Positions 44,571 to 55,053 of a stretch of DNA of 64,000 nucleotides are shown piece after piece. Position 1 is the first letter of the stretch. The number at the start of each line of letters is the position of its first letter. Source of the DNA: Paratinospora sagittata. Its lineage: Eukaryota; Streptophyta; Magnoliopsida; Ranunculales; Menispermaceae. The position numbers and the translations under genes were made by a program. Location of the stretch: the NCBI GenBank assembly GCA_035771175.1, contig CM069593.1, positions 38,112,241 to 38,176,240 on the forward strand, given 5' to 3'. The notes below the pieces were generated by a model. That model was given only the letters and a program-made list of their open reading frames with translations. It made no database searches and had not been told where the DNA came from.

Positions 44571-45973
44571 TGTTAAGTTGCATATTTAGATATGTTTTAG
44601 AGCATGTTTTAGATAATTTTTAGGATAATTTATGCCTTAGTTTTGATCTATTTGTTAGTTTAGTCACATTTTGGTATAATATGCTTTATTTCGGTTTTTA
44701 ATTCTATAAGTTGGTTAATTTGATTATCTAAATGTGTTACTAATTAGATTTTCTTTGTTTTGTAGGTGTTTAGATGATGCGAATGTGATTTTGGATGATG
44801 GAAACAAAGTACAAGAAGTTTGAATTAAGATACATGTGCAAAGAGTGCGAAAGATATAAGAAAAAGGAAGCAAAACGTCATATTGCATCACTCTGGGCGC
44901 TGCAGCGCTCATTAGTACCGTTGCAGCACTACACCCCAGCTCACAAAATGTAAAATCAACATGTTCTGGCCACTGCAGCGCTCAATATGAGCGTTGGAGG
45001 GCTCATGCGATTAGGAAATTGCGCAAGTTGCGGTTTTTGGGTCATAACTTTGCCAATTCAACTCTGAATTTAACGCGGTTTGTTTTTGTGGAATCCTTAC
45101 TTTAAATAGAACATTATGAGAGGGCTTTGAGAGAGAATAAATTGGAGAAGATCGAAGCAAAGTGATTCAAAGCTGAGAAGAGATTTTCTACCATTCTTCC
45201 ACCAATCTAGTTTGTTTTCATTGTTGAGATTCATGTTCATCTCATTATTTAGTGTTTTCATTTCTTTATTCATGAACTAAATCCTCTATCTAGAAGTGTT
45301 GATCAATCCAAACTCGATACTATGCGTTAGGTTTTATTGTTTTGATTATTGTCAATAAAGTTACTAGTTTATTTATGTTTTTTTTGGGTGTAAAGCTTTT
45401 AATCCCTTTATCACAGATTAGATGATTCTATACTTGAAATAGGTGCCCAAGATGGGGTATTTTGAGTTGGAACAAGGAAGATATAACGTGGGTGATCGTG
45501 AGACTGAAAAGAGATCGAAATATACCTTGAAGTCATTTAAGAGAACCATAGATCTTAATGAGTTATTAGGGTTTTTGGTTTTCATCAAAAGAGTTAAACC
45601 TAGAATTCTAATAGCATGTTCTAGCTGGTGCTCGAAAGAGGGAGTTAGTAATGTTAGGGTTTGAACTTATAAACAAGGAAATTGAGTTGAGGATAATCGC
45701 ATATCCGTGCATAGTTGAGAGGGCGGTGAGATTTAACCTCTAGACGTTTCTATTATTGATTTCATACTTACTTTTATATTGCAATGTTAGTTTAATACTT
45801 AGTTGATTTAATTATTGTTTTTAATTACTTAATAATTTGATTTCGATTCTCTAGATAAAATTAGAGTTAAAAATTGATAGATATTGTAGTAATAATCCCT
45901 GAGGCCGCTACCCGATATCTTATCGGACTATATTATAACTTGATACTGTACGCTTGCGATTTTGCACGTAACA
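44571..45973 (+). mobile_element. Solo LTR inside Athila RT
   Basis: 1,403 bp from TGTTAAGTTGC to TTTGCACGTAACA. ACCTT (44566-44570) and ACCTC (45974-45978) flank it; RT coding resumes on the right with PPKTIREVR. GGCGCTGCAGCGCTC and related words occur at 44890-45010. The TGTACGCTTGCGATTTTGCAC end resembles Tat/Athila LTR ends, so probably gypsy. No internal region. Confidence 0.8.
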
Positions 45974-46620
45974 ACCTCCTAAGACTATTAGGGAGGTTAG
46001 ATCTTTTTTGGAGCATGTTGGGTTTTATAAAAGATTCATTAAGGATTTTAGCAAGATTTTTAGGCCCCTTTTGCAGCTTGTTAGCCAAGAATGTCCCATT
46101 CACTTTTGATGAACCTTGTTTAGAGGCTTTTACTCTTCTTAAGTCTGAACTCACTTCTACTCCCATAATTAGGCCACCTGATTGGAATGCACCATTGAGA
46201 TAATGTGTGATGCCTCAAATTATGTTATTGGTGCAGTCTTTGGACAATGCATAGATAAATTACCTCATGTGATTTATTATGCCAGTAAGACTCTTATTGA
46301 TGCACAACTGAACTATTTTACCACTGAGAAATAGTTTTTAGAAGTTGTGTTTGCCTTAGAAAAGTTTAGGTCCTATCTCTTAGGATCTAAGGTCATCATT
46401 TATTCGGATCATGCTGCATTGAGATACCTTCTCACTAAGAAGGATGCCAAACCTAGGTTAATCTGATGGGTTCTTTTGCTCCAAGAGTTTGATTTGGAGA
46501 TTAAGGATAAGAAAGGAGCAGAAAATGTGGTAGCTGACCATCTTTCTACGCTAGTGGTAAAGACTTCTCAAGATCCTCATCCTATTTCTAAGTCATTCCC
46601 AAATGAGCAACTTTTATAAG
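45974..46620 (+). pseudogene. Athila RT end and RNase H
   Basis: PPKTIREVRSF continues the RT after the insertion, with a frameshift into SMLGFIKDSLRILARFLGPF. RNase H follows: CDASNYVIGAVFGQCIDKLPHVIYYASKTLIDAQLNYFTTEK, then [27 protein letters not shown] and [12 protein letters not shown] near 46530. A TAG occurs after TTEK (46333). The order and motifs are normal for the lineage. Confidence 0.75.
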
Positions 46621-46689
46621 TTTTTGAAGCCCCTTGGTATGCAGACATTGTTAATTATCTTGTCACAGGTCTATTACCTGATCATTGGA

Positions 46690-47930
46690 CCCAACAAGAT
46701 AGGAAATTCTTCTTTTCTAGAGTTAAGAACTATTTTTGGGACTATCCCTACTTGAAGTATTGTCTCGATCAGGTGATTAGGAGATGCATTCTCGATCATG
46801 AGATCCCTAGTGTTCTATCATTTTTCCATGATCAACCTTGTGGGGGCCATTTCAGTGTTAAGAAGACAGCAGCAAAGATATTGCAATCAGGTTTTTATTG
46901 GCCCTCCCATATACAAGGATACTCATGTTTATTGCATCGCTCGCCAAAGATGTCAGAAGTAAGGATGCATAGGGCATAGGAACATGATGCCTTTAAATCC
47001 CATTTTAGTAGTTGAGTTGTTCGATGTTTGGGGGATAAACTTTATGGACCCTTTTCCCATGTCTTTAGGGAATGTCTACATCCTTGTAGCTATTGATTAC
47101 GTGTCCAAATGGGTAGAGGCTGTTGCATGCAAAACCAATGATCACAAGGTGGTGGTCCGGTTCATCAAAGAACATATATTTGGATGTTTTGGCACACCAC
47201 CTGTTATTATTAGTGACGAAGGTACACATTTCTGCAATAGGGTGTTTGAGCATTTGATGAGAAAGTATAATATTTGCCATAAAGTTGCCACCCCATACCA
47301 TCCTCAAACTAGTGGACAAGTGGAAATTTCCAATAGGGAGATTAAGCGAATTTTGGAAAAGACTGTCAATCCTAGTAAGAAGGATTGGCCACTTCGACTA
47401 TCCGATGCACTATGGGCTTATAGAACATCGTACAAAACCCCTATAAGTATGTCCCCATATCGACTTATGTTTAGAAAAACATGCCATTTACCTGTTGAGT
47501 TAGAACATAGAGCATATTGGGCCATCAAAAAAACTTAATTTTGATTTAGAAAAAGCTAGTGTTCATAGGAAACTTCAACTCAGTGAATTAGAAGAGCTAA
47601 GGAATGGTTCCTATGATTGTGCTAAAAAATACAAAAGGAGAATGAAGATGGTCCATGATAATCAGATTCTTAGGAAATCCCTCACTCCTGGACGAGAAGT
47701 TATTATGACTCTCGTTTGCATTTGTTCCCTGGCAAATTAAAATCTCATTGGTTTGGTCCATTCATTGTTAAGACAATTTTTCCACATGGGGCCATTGAAA
47801 TTTTTGATGAAAAGGGCAATCATTTTAAAGTCAATGGACAAAGGTTGAAGCCATACCTGGAGTTACCTAACTCAAAAGAGGAGCAAACTTTTTGGTCCAA
47901 GACCTTGTCTACACTTAACTTTGTCTAGCT
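46690..47930 (+). pseudogene. Athila integrase
   Basis: Zinc region: ILDHEIPSVLSFFHDQPCGGHFSVKKTAAKILQSGFYWP. The core frame (46984-47538, 184 residues) has [33 protein letters not shown] (D), [12 protein letters not shown] (D) and [20 protein letters not shown] (E), so all three catalytic acids are kept. The second zinc-site Cys pair is damaged (YSCLLHRSPK). The tail after a frame change reads [27 protein letters not shown] and ends near 47928. Confidence 0.8.
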
Positions 47931-48168
47931 CATCCTCTCTCATTATTTTGTTTTACACTGAGGACAATGTGTGATTCCAGTGGGGGAGGGTGTCATTGTA
48001 GTATTTTTTTTTTTGGGGTCATTTAGTCATTTTAGGTCATAAGATTTTTTTTCTTTTCTTTTTTTAAGTTGTAGAAAAAAAAATTGAGTGTTTAGGAAAA
48101 GCGTTCACTTGTATAACCTTGTTGAATTAAGTGTGAAAACTGTTTATTCAAGGCAAATGGTAAAAAAA
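47929..48168 (+). other. 3' end of the Athila-type element
   Basis: ACTGAGGACAATGTGTGATTCC then AGTGGGGGAGGG, the purine-rich stretch usual after Athila pol, followed by T-rich DNA up to the next LTR. No env-like frame is seen. Confidence 0.55.
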
Positions 48169-49288
48169 TGTAACGCCCGTACCTTAAGATGATGTCATCT
48201 TGACCGTAGAGTACCCGGATACTCGTATGTGTGTGTATTTGTACTTGTTTCGATTTTGTAGGACCATGTCTTGTGCCCAAATGGGCAGGAGGATATTAAA
48301 AATGAGTCTGGAACGCATTTCTACATAGAAATCAACCTATTATATGCAACATTTCAATGTGTATTGAACGAGTAGCGAAAAGATGAAAAAATCTGAAAAA
48401 CTGGAAAACTGATATGCGTTTCACTGGCGCTGGAACGCGTTTCACACTGGCCGAGAGGCTTCCAGGCCAAAAATCACCTTGAAACGTGTTTCACCTGGGT
48501 AAAATGTAAAAAATGAGACATTTTTGTGTGGGCCCCCACTTGTGACTTGGCTAGCTATATACCCTCTTTGCCTTTCATTTGCACATTAGCACATTGAGAA
48601 AATAGGGAAAAGAGGAAGAGAAGATAAGAGAAAAGGGAGGGGAAGCTAGGGTTTTGGTGCATTTTTCCCCAAAAATCCTCCAAGGTAATATGATCTTCCT
48701 GATTTTCTTCTTTCTATCTCTTTCAATTGTGCAAGCAAGCTTTATTTTTACCTAGGGTTTGCTATGACTCCCAGATTTGTAGGGCTCTTGACCTAGAGCT
48801 TGCGTGTTTAGGCTATTTTAAGCTTGTTTATGATGTTAATGTCTTTCCCTAACCTAGAACAACACCTAAGGTGTGTTTCCCACTCATTGACTCCTGGATT
48901 TGTGGGGGTGGTGGAAAAACAAAAGTTGGACTTAAGCTTTGCAAGTCATATATGTGCATCTAGAGGCTATTGGGAACCCATTGATGGTAAAATCCCCAAT
49001 TTGTAGCAATAAATTTGAGGGGTTATGTGTATTTGACCTAAACCAAGGTTTTGGACTTAGGGCTTTGCACAAGGCAATGAATTTCAGATCAAGTATTTCT
49101 GTGAGGATATTGTTCTTGTTGAAAAGATTCTCACAAAGAACCAGCCAATCCTGAGCTTCTAGTACATATGCAATGATGCAAAAGCATGAGTCAAATTTTA
49201 GATCTTATGGTTCCTGGGCTAATGACGCTGTGAATTGCTTTTGGTTTGGATAAAACTAATGTACAGTGTCATGTCTGAACTGTTTCAG

Positions 49289-49433
49289 CTGTGACATGGA
49301 GGAAAAAAAGGATGAAGAAGATAGCACAATGAATGAGGGTGAGGCTGATGTTGCTATAGCCCATGCACGGAGACTTGCTCAGAGTGGGGTCCAGCCATCT
49401 GATATTGGGATTATTACCCCTTATGCTGCATAG
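49289..49433 (+). pseudogene. Captured host helicase fragment, exon a
   Basis: A TTTCAG acceptor at 49283-49288 precedes an open stretch reading CDMEEKKDEEDSTMNEGEADVAIAHARRLAQSGVQPSDIGIITPYAA, then TAG followed by GT. This is the SF1 helicase domain 2 of plant SMUBP-2/IGHMBP2-type DNA helicases. The exon's last codon in the family is CAG (Gln); here it is TAG, a one-base change to a stop next to the GT donor. The 200 bases upstream look like its intron. Confidence 0.85.
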
Positions 49434-49748
49434 GTATAATAGATGGCATTGCTTGGGCTTGTTCAGTTTCTAAGGATTTTTTTTTTGTTTAGATGTTTCA
49501 ATATATAAATAAAAAGTAGGGATAATTCTTGATTTATTCGATTTCAAAATAAAGTGTGGCAACAAAGACTAGCAAAATCTGGAAAGAAGCTACCATCCTC
49601 AAATTTCTCAAGTCAGAAATATTGGAATTCCCCGTTTTCCAATGCACACTTCTAACAAGTCTTTTTTCCTTTTCCCCATTGTATTGAAGTAATAGCATCT
49701 CTTGAATCATTTGAATTGCAAATTTATGACTATTAGATGGTGCTGTAG

Positions 49749-49883
49749 GTTGTGTTACTGAAGATGATCAGAAGCAAAGACAATAAGCTAAAGGATATTG
49801 AGATATCTACAGTAGATGGCTTCCAAGGTCGGGAGAAGGAAGCTATTATTATTTCCATGGTCCGATCTAACCAAAAGAAAGAG
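49749..49883 (+). pseudogene. Captured host helicase fragment, exon b
   Basis: Bounded by TGTAG acceptor and GAG-GT donor. It reads [45 protein letters not shown] with no stop. [15 protein letters not shown] is helicase motif V (ATP and nucleic-acid contact) of the UPF1/SMUBP-2 family. Intron before it (49434-49748) and after it (49884-50008) are kept, so the source was genomic DNA or an unspliced transcript. Confidence 0.9.
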
Positions 49884-50008
49884 GTATCATTTCTATTATG
49901 TATCTTTTTATGAAGTACTTCACATTAAAATGTGCAGAATCTCTAATATGATATCTGAAAAACTAGAAACCATTGAGATTGCTTCTCCATTTTCACATGA
50001 TTTTCCAG

Positions 50009-50075
50009 GTGGGATTTCTAAGTGATAGTCGAAGAATGAATGTGGTTGTTACACGTGCAAGAAGACAGTGTTGTC
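50009..50075 (+). pseudogene. Captured host helicase fragment, exon c (partial)
   Basis: After TTTTCCAG the frame reads VGFLSDSRRMNVVVTRARRQCC, helicase motif VI (RRMNVAVTRAR in the family, whose Arg residues act in ATP hydrolysis). Coding homology stops at about 50075 where inverted LTR sequence starts. The three exons together give motifs V and VI only; motifs I to IV are absent, so no active helicase can be made. Confidence 0.9.
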
Positions 50076-50170
50076 CCCAAATTCATTGCAATTTTCCCAA
50101 ATTACATGGCCTAGGCCAAAATTGCACTACACCTAGGGTTTCCTACCATCAAGATCAGTAAATTGGACCA
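50076..50170 (-). repeat. Inverted LTR segment next to the captured exons
   Basis: TTACATGGCCTAGGCCAAAATTG and TAGGGTTTCCTACCAT match the reverse complement of 13310-13400 in the solo LTR, and match 63905-63960 in the same orientation as that minus-strand LTR. It sits inside a plus-strand LTR. Confidence 0.75.
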
Positions 50171-50900
50171 CCACAAGGCAATTTGATCCCGGTGACATTC
50201 CCGACCCATTGGAATTCCTAATAGATACGGAAGTCGATCGAGCATGGGTTTCGCACACACATGGCCCTTGTATTGATTCTTACTCAGGAGATGTTTAGGT
50301 TGCATATGCATGTTTATAAAATGGTATGCATTGCCTTGTTTATGACATGATACATTATATTGGCATGTATGTAATCTTGCTTATGCCCATGTTCTTTAAA
50401 TGGTTTTAATGATCTTGCAATGTTTTACTTAAATGCATATATATATTGCCACTTGTATAGAACATTCTAAGCTTGTTGTAGCTTACCCCTCATCCTTATC
50501 TTTTCAGGATCGGATAGGAAGGGGAAAAGGAAAGCTTAGCAGCGGAGCGTTTCCCTGCACTTTTGTGACGTAGGTGTTTAATACTTTTTCGCATTTATTT
50601 TGATAAATTGTACTATGTAACACCTAATGCTTATACTTAGCATTTAGATGGGTTGGTATTTATGGTTAAGTATAATTTTGTACTTTTGAACACTATGGAC
50701 TTGGAGAAAAAAAATTTGGTTGTCAATTTGGGTATGTTTTATATTGATGATCTATGTTTGTCCATGTGTTTGATATTGTTATGTATTTGGGACTATGGTG
50801 TGTGTTAGAAGGCCTATCAGGACGTCGTGTTTGTCAAGGGAGGATATACACAGGGTTTTGTGCCAGTCATGACGTCATAGATCGTGGGTCGTGAAAACTT

Positions 50901-50913
50901 TGGTATCAGAGTG
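50901..50913 (+). promoter_or_regulatory. Primer binding site of the Tekay-like element
   Basis: TGGTATCAGAGTG directly after the LTR end; first eleven bases match initiator-Met tRNA. Confidence 0.8.
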
Positions 50914-51093
50914 AGTGTTTTAGGTTTAAAAACCTTAAAAAGAATAAAAATAATTATGATATTATGTTTTGTTTTAAGGGTATAATTATGGGTAGTTATC
51001 TTAAGGATAACAACTCGCATAGATTGTGATTCTGATGGACTTTCCCTTATTTGTGAATTTGGGATTTACAAGAGAGGGAAGGCAGAATCAACC

Positions 51094-52310
51094 ATGGATC
51101 TGGATGAGTGTTTTAGGCAGATTGAGGCCTTACTTGCTGCTCATCAGGCTGCTCAGGCCCAGATACAGCAGCAACAGTCTCAGATCTTAGCACTACTTGC
51201 CCAGGCCCAAGGAAATAGGCAGCCGCAACCAGGTGTTTTAGTTGAGGGGAACACAACAGTGTTGGCATGGCCATAGGAGATAGGGCTGGACCAACTGAGG
51301 TTTTTGCCGAGGTTTAGGCCGAGGTACAGGTTGTGGGGATTCTAGAGCAGAGGTCTTAGTCAGAGCGTTACGAGAAGGTCATGAAGGCCTTCCAGATCAG
51401 ATGCCCGATGGAGTTTACTGGAGGCCTTTGCATTGAGATAGCTGAGAAGTGGCTCAGGAGGATGAAGACTATCTTCGGCGATATATAGGCTACTGAGGCC
51501 GACAAAGTAAGGTTGGCTAGAATCAAGTTCATTGATAGGGCTGATGATTGGTGGCTAAGACTTGACCGCATGGTGGATGAGATCCAGACATTGACCAGGT
51601 CAGAGCACGATCAGAGGGTAGATCGAGTTCATGCATTTGACCCAGGGCAGTCGGTCGGTGAGGGAGTACATGCAAAAGTTTAACCGCTTGGCACTCTTCG
51701 CTCTTGAGATGGTGTCGACTGATTACCTTCGCATGCAGAGGATACGAGATGGGTTCCGTGACCGTATCCGTCAAGGTTTGGCACTTGCTGGCATACAGAC
51801 TTACGCTCAGGCAATGTTGCACACTGCTGACTTTGAGACTGCAAAGGCTCACTCACGGATGAGGACATCAGTCACGGTTCAGGCACCTACAGCTTCTTCA
51901 GTATAGGCATAGCCGACAGGGTAGAAGGTCAGTATTATGGCAAGAAGAAAGACCGAATGAGTAAGAGGCAGAGGTTTGGTGGCATCGGAGATGAGGCATC
52001 AATAGCCTCTACCCCAGTGACAGTTGCACCACCAAATCCAGGCCAGAGTGTGCAGATGTTAGGCAGGCCCCAATAGCAGCAAAGTTCGGCTAGGCACAGT
52101 GGGACAACAGACAGCCAGAGCTGAGTCGCAGGCTGTATCTTCAATGCCTAGGGCATCTAGACCGATAGTCTATTTTGAGTGCGGTGTTCCAGGGCACAAG
52201 AGGAGTGAGTGTCCACGTAGATCATTTGCTACACAGTTCAATCCTATGCCAGTTGCTACTAGGGAGCAGACCCGAGCTGTTACACAGGTAGATCCTGAGG
52301 CTAGCAAGTA
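51094..52310 (+). pseudogene. Tekay-like gag, broken
   Basis: MDLDECFRQIEALLAAHQAAQAQIQQQQSQ gives a Gln-rich coiled-coil start. In further frames: EKVMKAFQIRCPMEFTGG, AEKWLRRMKTIFG, KVRLARIKFIDRADDWWLRLDR, RSVREYMQKFNRLALFA and PRASRPIVYFECGVPGHKRSECPRR. The zinc knuckle lacks its first Cys (YFECG where CF.CG is usual). At least three stops (51274, after 51310, 51905) break it. Confidence 0.75.
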
Positions 52311-52311
52311 A

Positions 52312-53160
52312 TTGATCGAAGGTACTATCAGCATTTGTGATTCTTTGATGTATGTCTGGATTGCTGCTAGTTGTGTTCTGTCTTTTATTTCTGGTAGTGT
52401 GGTACATAGATTGAGATTGTCTACTGCTAGGACTAGTACTCCGTTGATTTTGAGTACAGCGGCTAGTGAGAGGATTTACCCTAACATGGTATGTGTGGGA
52501 TGCATTGTGAGATTCGAGGGCCACGAGATGTCTGTTGACCTTAGAGTCATAGAGTTCCTCGAGTTTGAATCCATTTTGGGTATGGATTGGCTAGCAGCGT
52601 ATCACACTCACATTGATTGCTTCGGCAAGAGGGTTGTCTTTCAGATCCCCAAACGACCAGTCTTTGTTTATCGAGGCAGAACTGCATCGAGACCACCTAC
52701 CCAGGGTAAATTAGTCACTGATGATGAGGTTGCTACGATGGCTAGTTTGAGGCCAGTGGATGATGTGGGACAGGGCATTCAGTTACCAGACATTCATGTA
52801 GTCTGTGAGTACCCAAAGGTTTTTCTTGATGAGTTACCTGGCTTACCGCTTATGCGAGAAGTAGACTTCATTACTGAGCTGATGCCCGGGACAAAACCCA
52901 TTTCCATTCCACCGTATCGTATGGCACCAAAAGAGTTGAATGAACTCAGAGCCCAGCTTGATGAGCTGATGGGCAAGGGATTTATTTCCCCTAGTATGAC
53001 ACCTTGGGGAGCACCTGTGTTGTTCGTCAGGAAGAAGGACGAGAGTCTTCGATTGTGTATAGACTACCGTCAACTGAATAAGGTGACTGTGAAGAACAAG
53101 TATCCACTTCCTCGCGTTGATGACTTGTTTGACCAACTGATTGGGGCCAAGTTCTTTTAG
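52312..53160 (+). pseudogene. Tekay-like protease and RT, first part
   Basis: 282-residue frame. The protease active site is lost: the stretch reads [17 protein letters not shown] where LFDSGASHSFIS-like sequence is expected. The later protease block [22 protein letters not shown] is intact. RT follows: [56 protein letters not shown], then [25 protein letters not shown] and [14 protein letters not shown]. It ends at a TAG just after GAKFF, where the family continues with SKIDLRSGY. Confidence 0.85.
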
Positions 53161-54135
53161 AAAAATAACTTGAGGTCTAGGTATTATCAGTTGAGGATTA
53201 GAGATGAGGATGTGCCGAAGACTGCTTTTCGGACGAGGTATGGACATTACGAGTTTATGGTGATGCCCTTCGGTTAACTAATGCACCAATTATGTTCATG
53301 GATCTGATGCAGAGAGTGTTCAGGCCGTACCTTGACCAGTTCATTATAGTCTTTATCGATGATATCCTAGTATATTCTAAAACTAGAGAGGATCATGAGC
53401 ATCATCTCAGAGTTACTTTGCAAACTTTGTTGGAGCATAGGTTGTATGCCAAGCTGAGCAAGTGTGACTTCTGGATGACTAAAGTGAAGTTTTTTGGACA
53501 TGTGGTTAGTGTAGAGGGTATTTCAGTAGATTCTGCTAAGACCTACCACAGTGATAGAGATTCGTAGCTTTTTGGGTTTAGCTGGCTATTACAAGAAGTT
53601 CGTGAAGGATTTTTCCACCCTAGCCGCACCATTGATTAAGCTAACTCAGAAAAATGTGACCTTCACATGGTCGAATGCCCGTGAGAAAGCTTTCAGTGAG
53701 TTGAAAAAGTGGTTGACTACAGCTCCAATATTAATCCTTCGAGAGCTTGGGAAAGAGTTGGTGATTTATACGGATGCATCACTCTTAGGTCTGGGATGTG
53801 TACTGATGCAGGAGGGTCGAGTGGTTGCATATGCATCTAGACAGCTTAAGGTGCATGAGAACAATTACCCTGTGCACGATTTGGAGCTGGCAGCCATAGT
53901 GTTTGCACTGAAGCTAGGGAGGCATTACCTTTATGGTGAGAGGTTCACTTTGTTTTTTGATCATAAGAGTTTGAAGTATCTTTTTGATCAGAAAGAGTTA
54001 AATATGTGGCAGAGGAGATGGCTCGAATTACTTAAGGATTATGATTTCTCTTTGGAGTATCATCCTGGCAAAGCCAATGTTGTGGTTGACGCTTTGAGCC
54101 GTAAGCGAGCAGAGACTCAGGTGGTTGCTTTTTAG
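53161..54135 (+). pseudogene. Tekay-like RT end and RNase H
   Basis: [37 protein letters not shown] continues RT, then a frameshift near 53275. [29 protein letters not shown] holds the active site FIDD. Another frame break near 53545. [18 protein letters not shown] and RNase H motifs [28 protein letters not shown] (catalytic D), [12 protein letters not shown] (E) and [11 protein letters not shown] (D), ending [10 protein letters not shown]. RNase H looks complete. Confidence 0.85.
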
Positions 54136-54706
54136 ATGGCCAAGCAGAGACATTTACTTGAGAGAGTAACTATGATGAGTATACACTCGGATGCACCACG
54201 TAATGAGATGTGTACTTAGATGCACGTGCAGCTTGCAGATGCCCATATTCAGAGGGTTAATGATCTACAGGAACATTGTCTGGATTACGACATGTACTGT
54301 AGATATACAGACAATGCTGACCGAGCCGATTGGCAGAGAGGTTTAGATGATGTCTTGCGGTTTGAAGGGAGACTATGGATCCCATATGATGCTGAGTTGC
54401 GTGCTGAGATACTTCGAGAGGCTCACAAGTCTTACTAAACTGTTCATCTAGTTGCTACTAAGATGTATCGCGACATGAAGAGGTCTGTGTGGTGGCATGA
54501 GATGAAGAAGAGTATAGCTGATTATGTGCAGAGATGCGAGGTGTGCCAGCAGGTTAAGGCCGAACACCGGAAGCCTGGAGGTCAGATGCAACCATTACCC
54601 ATACCCGAGTGGAAATCGGAGCACATTACGATGGATTTCATCATGGGATTGTCGAGGTCTCAGGGCAGATTTGATGTTGTTTGGGTTGTGGTCGATAGAT
54701 TGACCA
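54136..54706 (+). pseudogene. Tekay-like integrase, part before the island
   Basis: RYTDNADRADWQRGLDDVLRFEGRLWIPYDAELRAEILREAHKS, then after a stop MYRDMKRSVWWHEMKKSIADYVQRCEVCQQVKAEHRKPGG (zinc site; its second His region is YHPGATKMY-like but changed) and HITMDFIMGLSRSQGRFDVVWVVVDRLT with the first catalytic Asp. It is cut after VDRLT by the island; GACCA at 54702-54706 is repeated at 61262-61266. Confidence 0.85.
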
Positions 54707-55036
54707 TGTCACGCCCTGGGTTGCACAGCGTGCCCCCTACCCAGTGTGGGCGCACCCCCTCGGGGCGAACGCCTAGCCATTATGGATCCATGGATACTCA
54801 AGTTGCGAAATCTAACCTTATGAGGAAGAGGTTGCGAGTTCGAACTTGGGGGAGGCCCTATATTATTCATGGGAGTGTGAATAATATGGATAAATGATCT
54901 CGGTGACCGGCGTCCTTGTGTGGCGTGGCTGGCCGAGATGGGACAATATTATGGATCCATAATGGCTAGGCGTTCGCCCCGAGGGGGTGCGCCCGCACCT
55001 GGGTAGGGGGCACGTTGTGCAACCCAGGGTGTGACA
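54707..55036. repeat. Terminal inverted-repeat unit A
   Basis: About 85-bp arms facing each other (TGTCACGCCCTGGGTTGC ... GCAACCCAGGGTGTGACA; GCGCACCCCCTCGGGGCG / CGCCCCGAGGGGGTGCGC; meeting at ATGGATCCAT) enclose a SINE-like core at 54791-54950. The unit is complete and bounded TG...CA. Confidence 0.8.
54791..54950 (+). repeat. tRNA-SINE-like core A
   Basis: Contains AGGTTGCGAGTTCGAACTTGG, close to a pol III B box, and a start shortened within the A-box-like TGGTTCAATGGATAC of the other copies. ATATTATTCA/TGAATAATAT forms a 10-bp stem. No cloverleaf, so not a tRNA gene. Confidence 0.65.
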
Positions 55037-55053
55037 AAAAGGCCTTATGCAAA

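Larger units (their letters stand above)
33913..48168 (+). mobile_element. Athila-type Ty3/gypsy element, split by two insertions
   Basis: Ordered pieces: gag (to 34783), solo-LTR insertion (34784-42513), gag end and protease, RT (to 44570), solo-LTR insertion (44571-45973), RT end and RNase H, integrase, then a CTGAGGACAATGTG...AGTGGGGGAGGG tract near 47960. Athila features are the LRSGK block after gag, the FMDDFSIFG RT active site and the NKVSFEVGD-type region replaced by [14 protein letters not shown] after integrase. Highly mutated. The 5' edge is taken as the end of the LTR candidate at 33912; the 3' edge is where the next LTR starts. Confidence 0.8.
48169..50897 (+). repeat. 5' LTR of the Tekay-like element, carrying a host gene fragment
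   Basis: Starts TGTAACGCCCGTACC. Ends near GGTCGTGAAAA, where TGACA is expected. The left part to about 49075 and the right part from about 50187 align with the solo LTR at 12094-14775 and with the minus LTR at 62302. The middle (about 49080-50075) is replaced by helicase gene sequence, followed by about 95 bp of LTR sequence in inverted orientation (50076-50170). Confidence 0.8.

Noticed and set aside
49289..50075. Functional host helicase gene
   Set aside because: Only motifs V and VI are present, there is a stop at the end of exon a, and LTR sequence lies on both sides.
54836..54860. tRNA gene suggested by B-box-like GAGTTCGAAC
   Set aside because: No cloverleaf, anticodon arm or CCA-compatible acceptor; the motif recurs in five repeat units, so it is SINE-like or LTR sequence.
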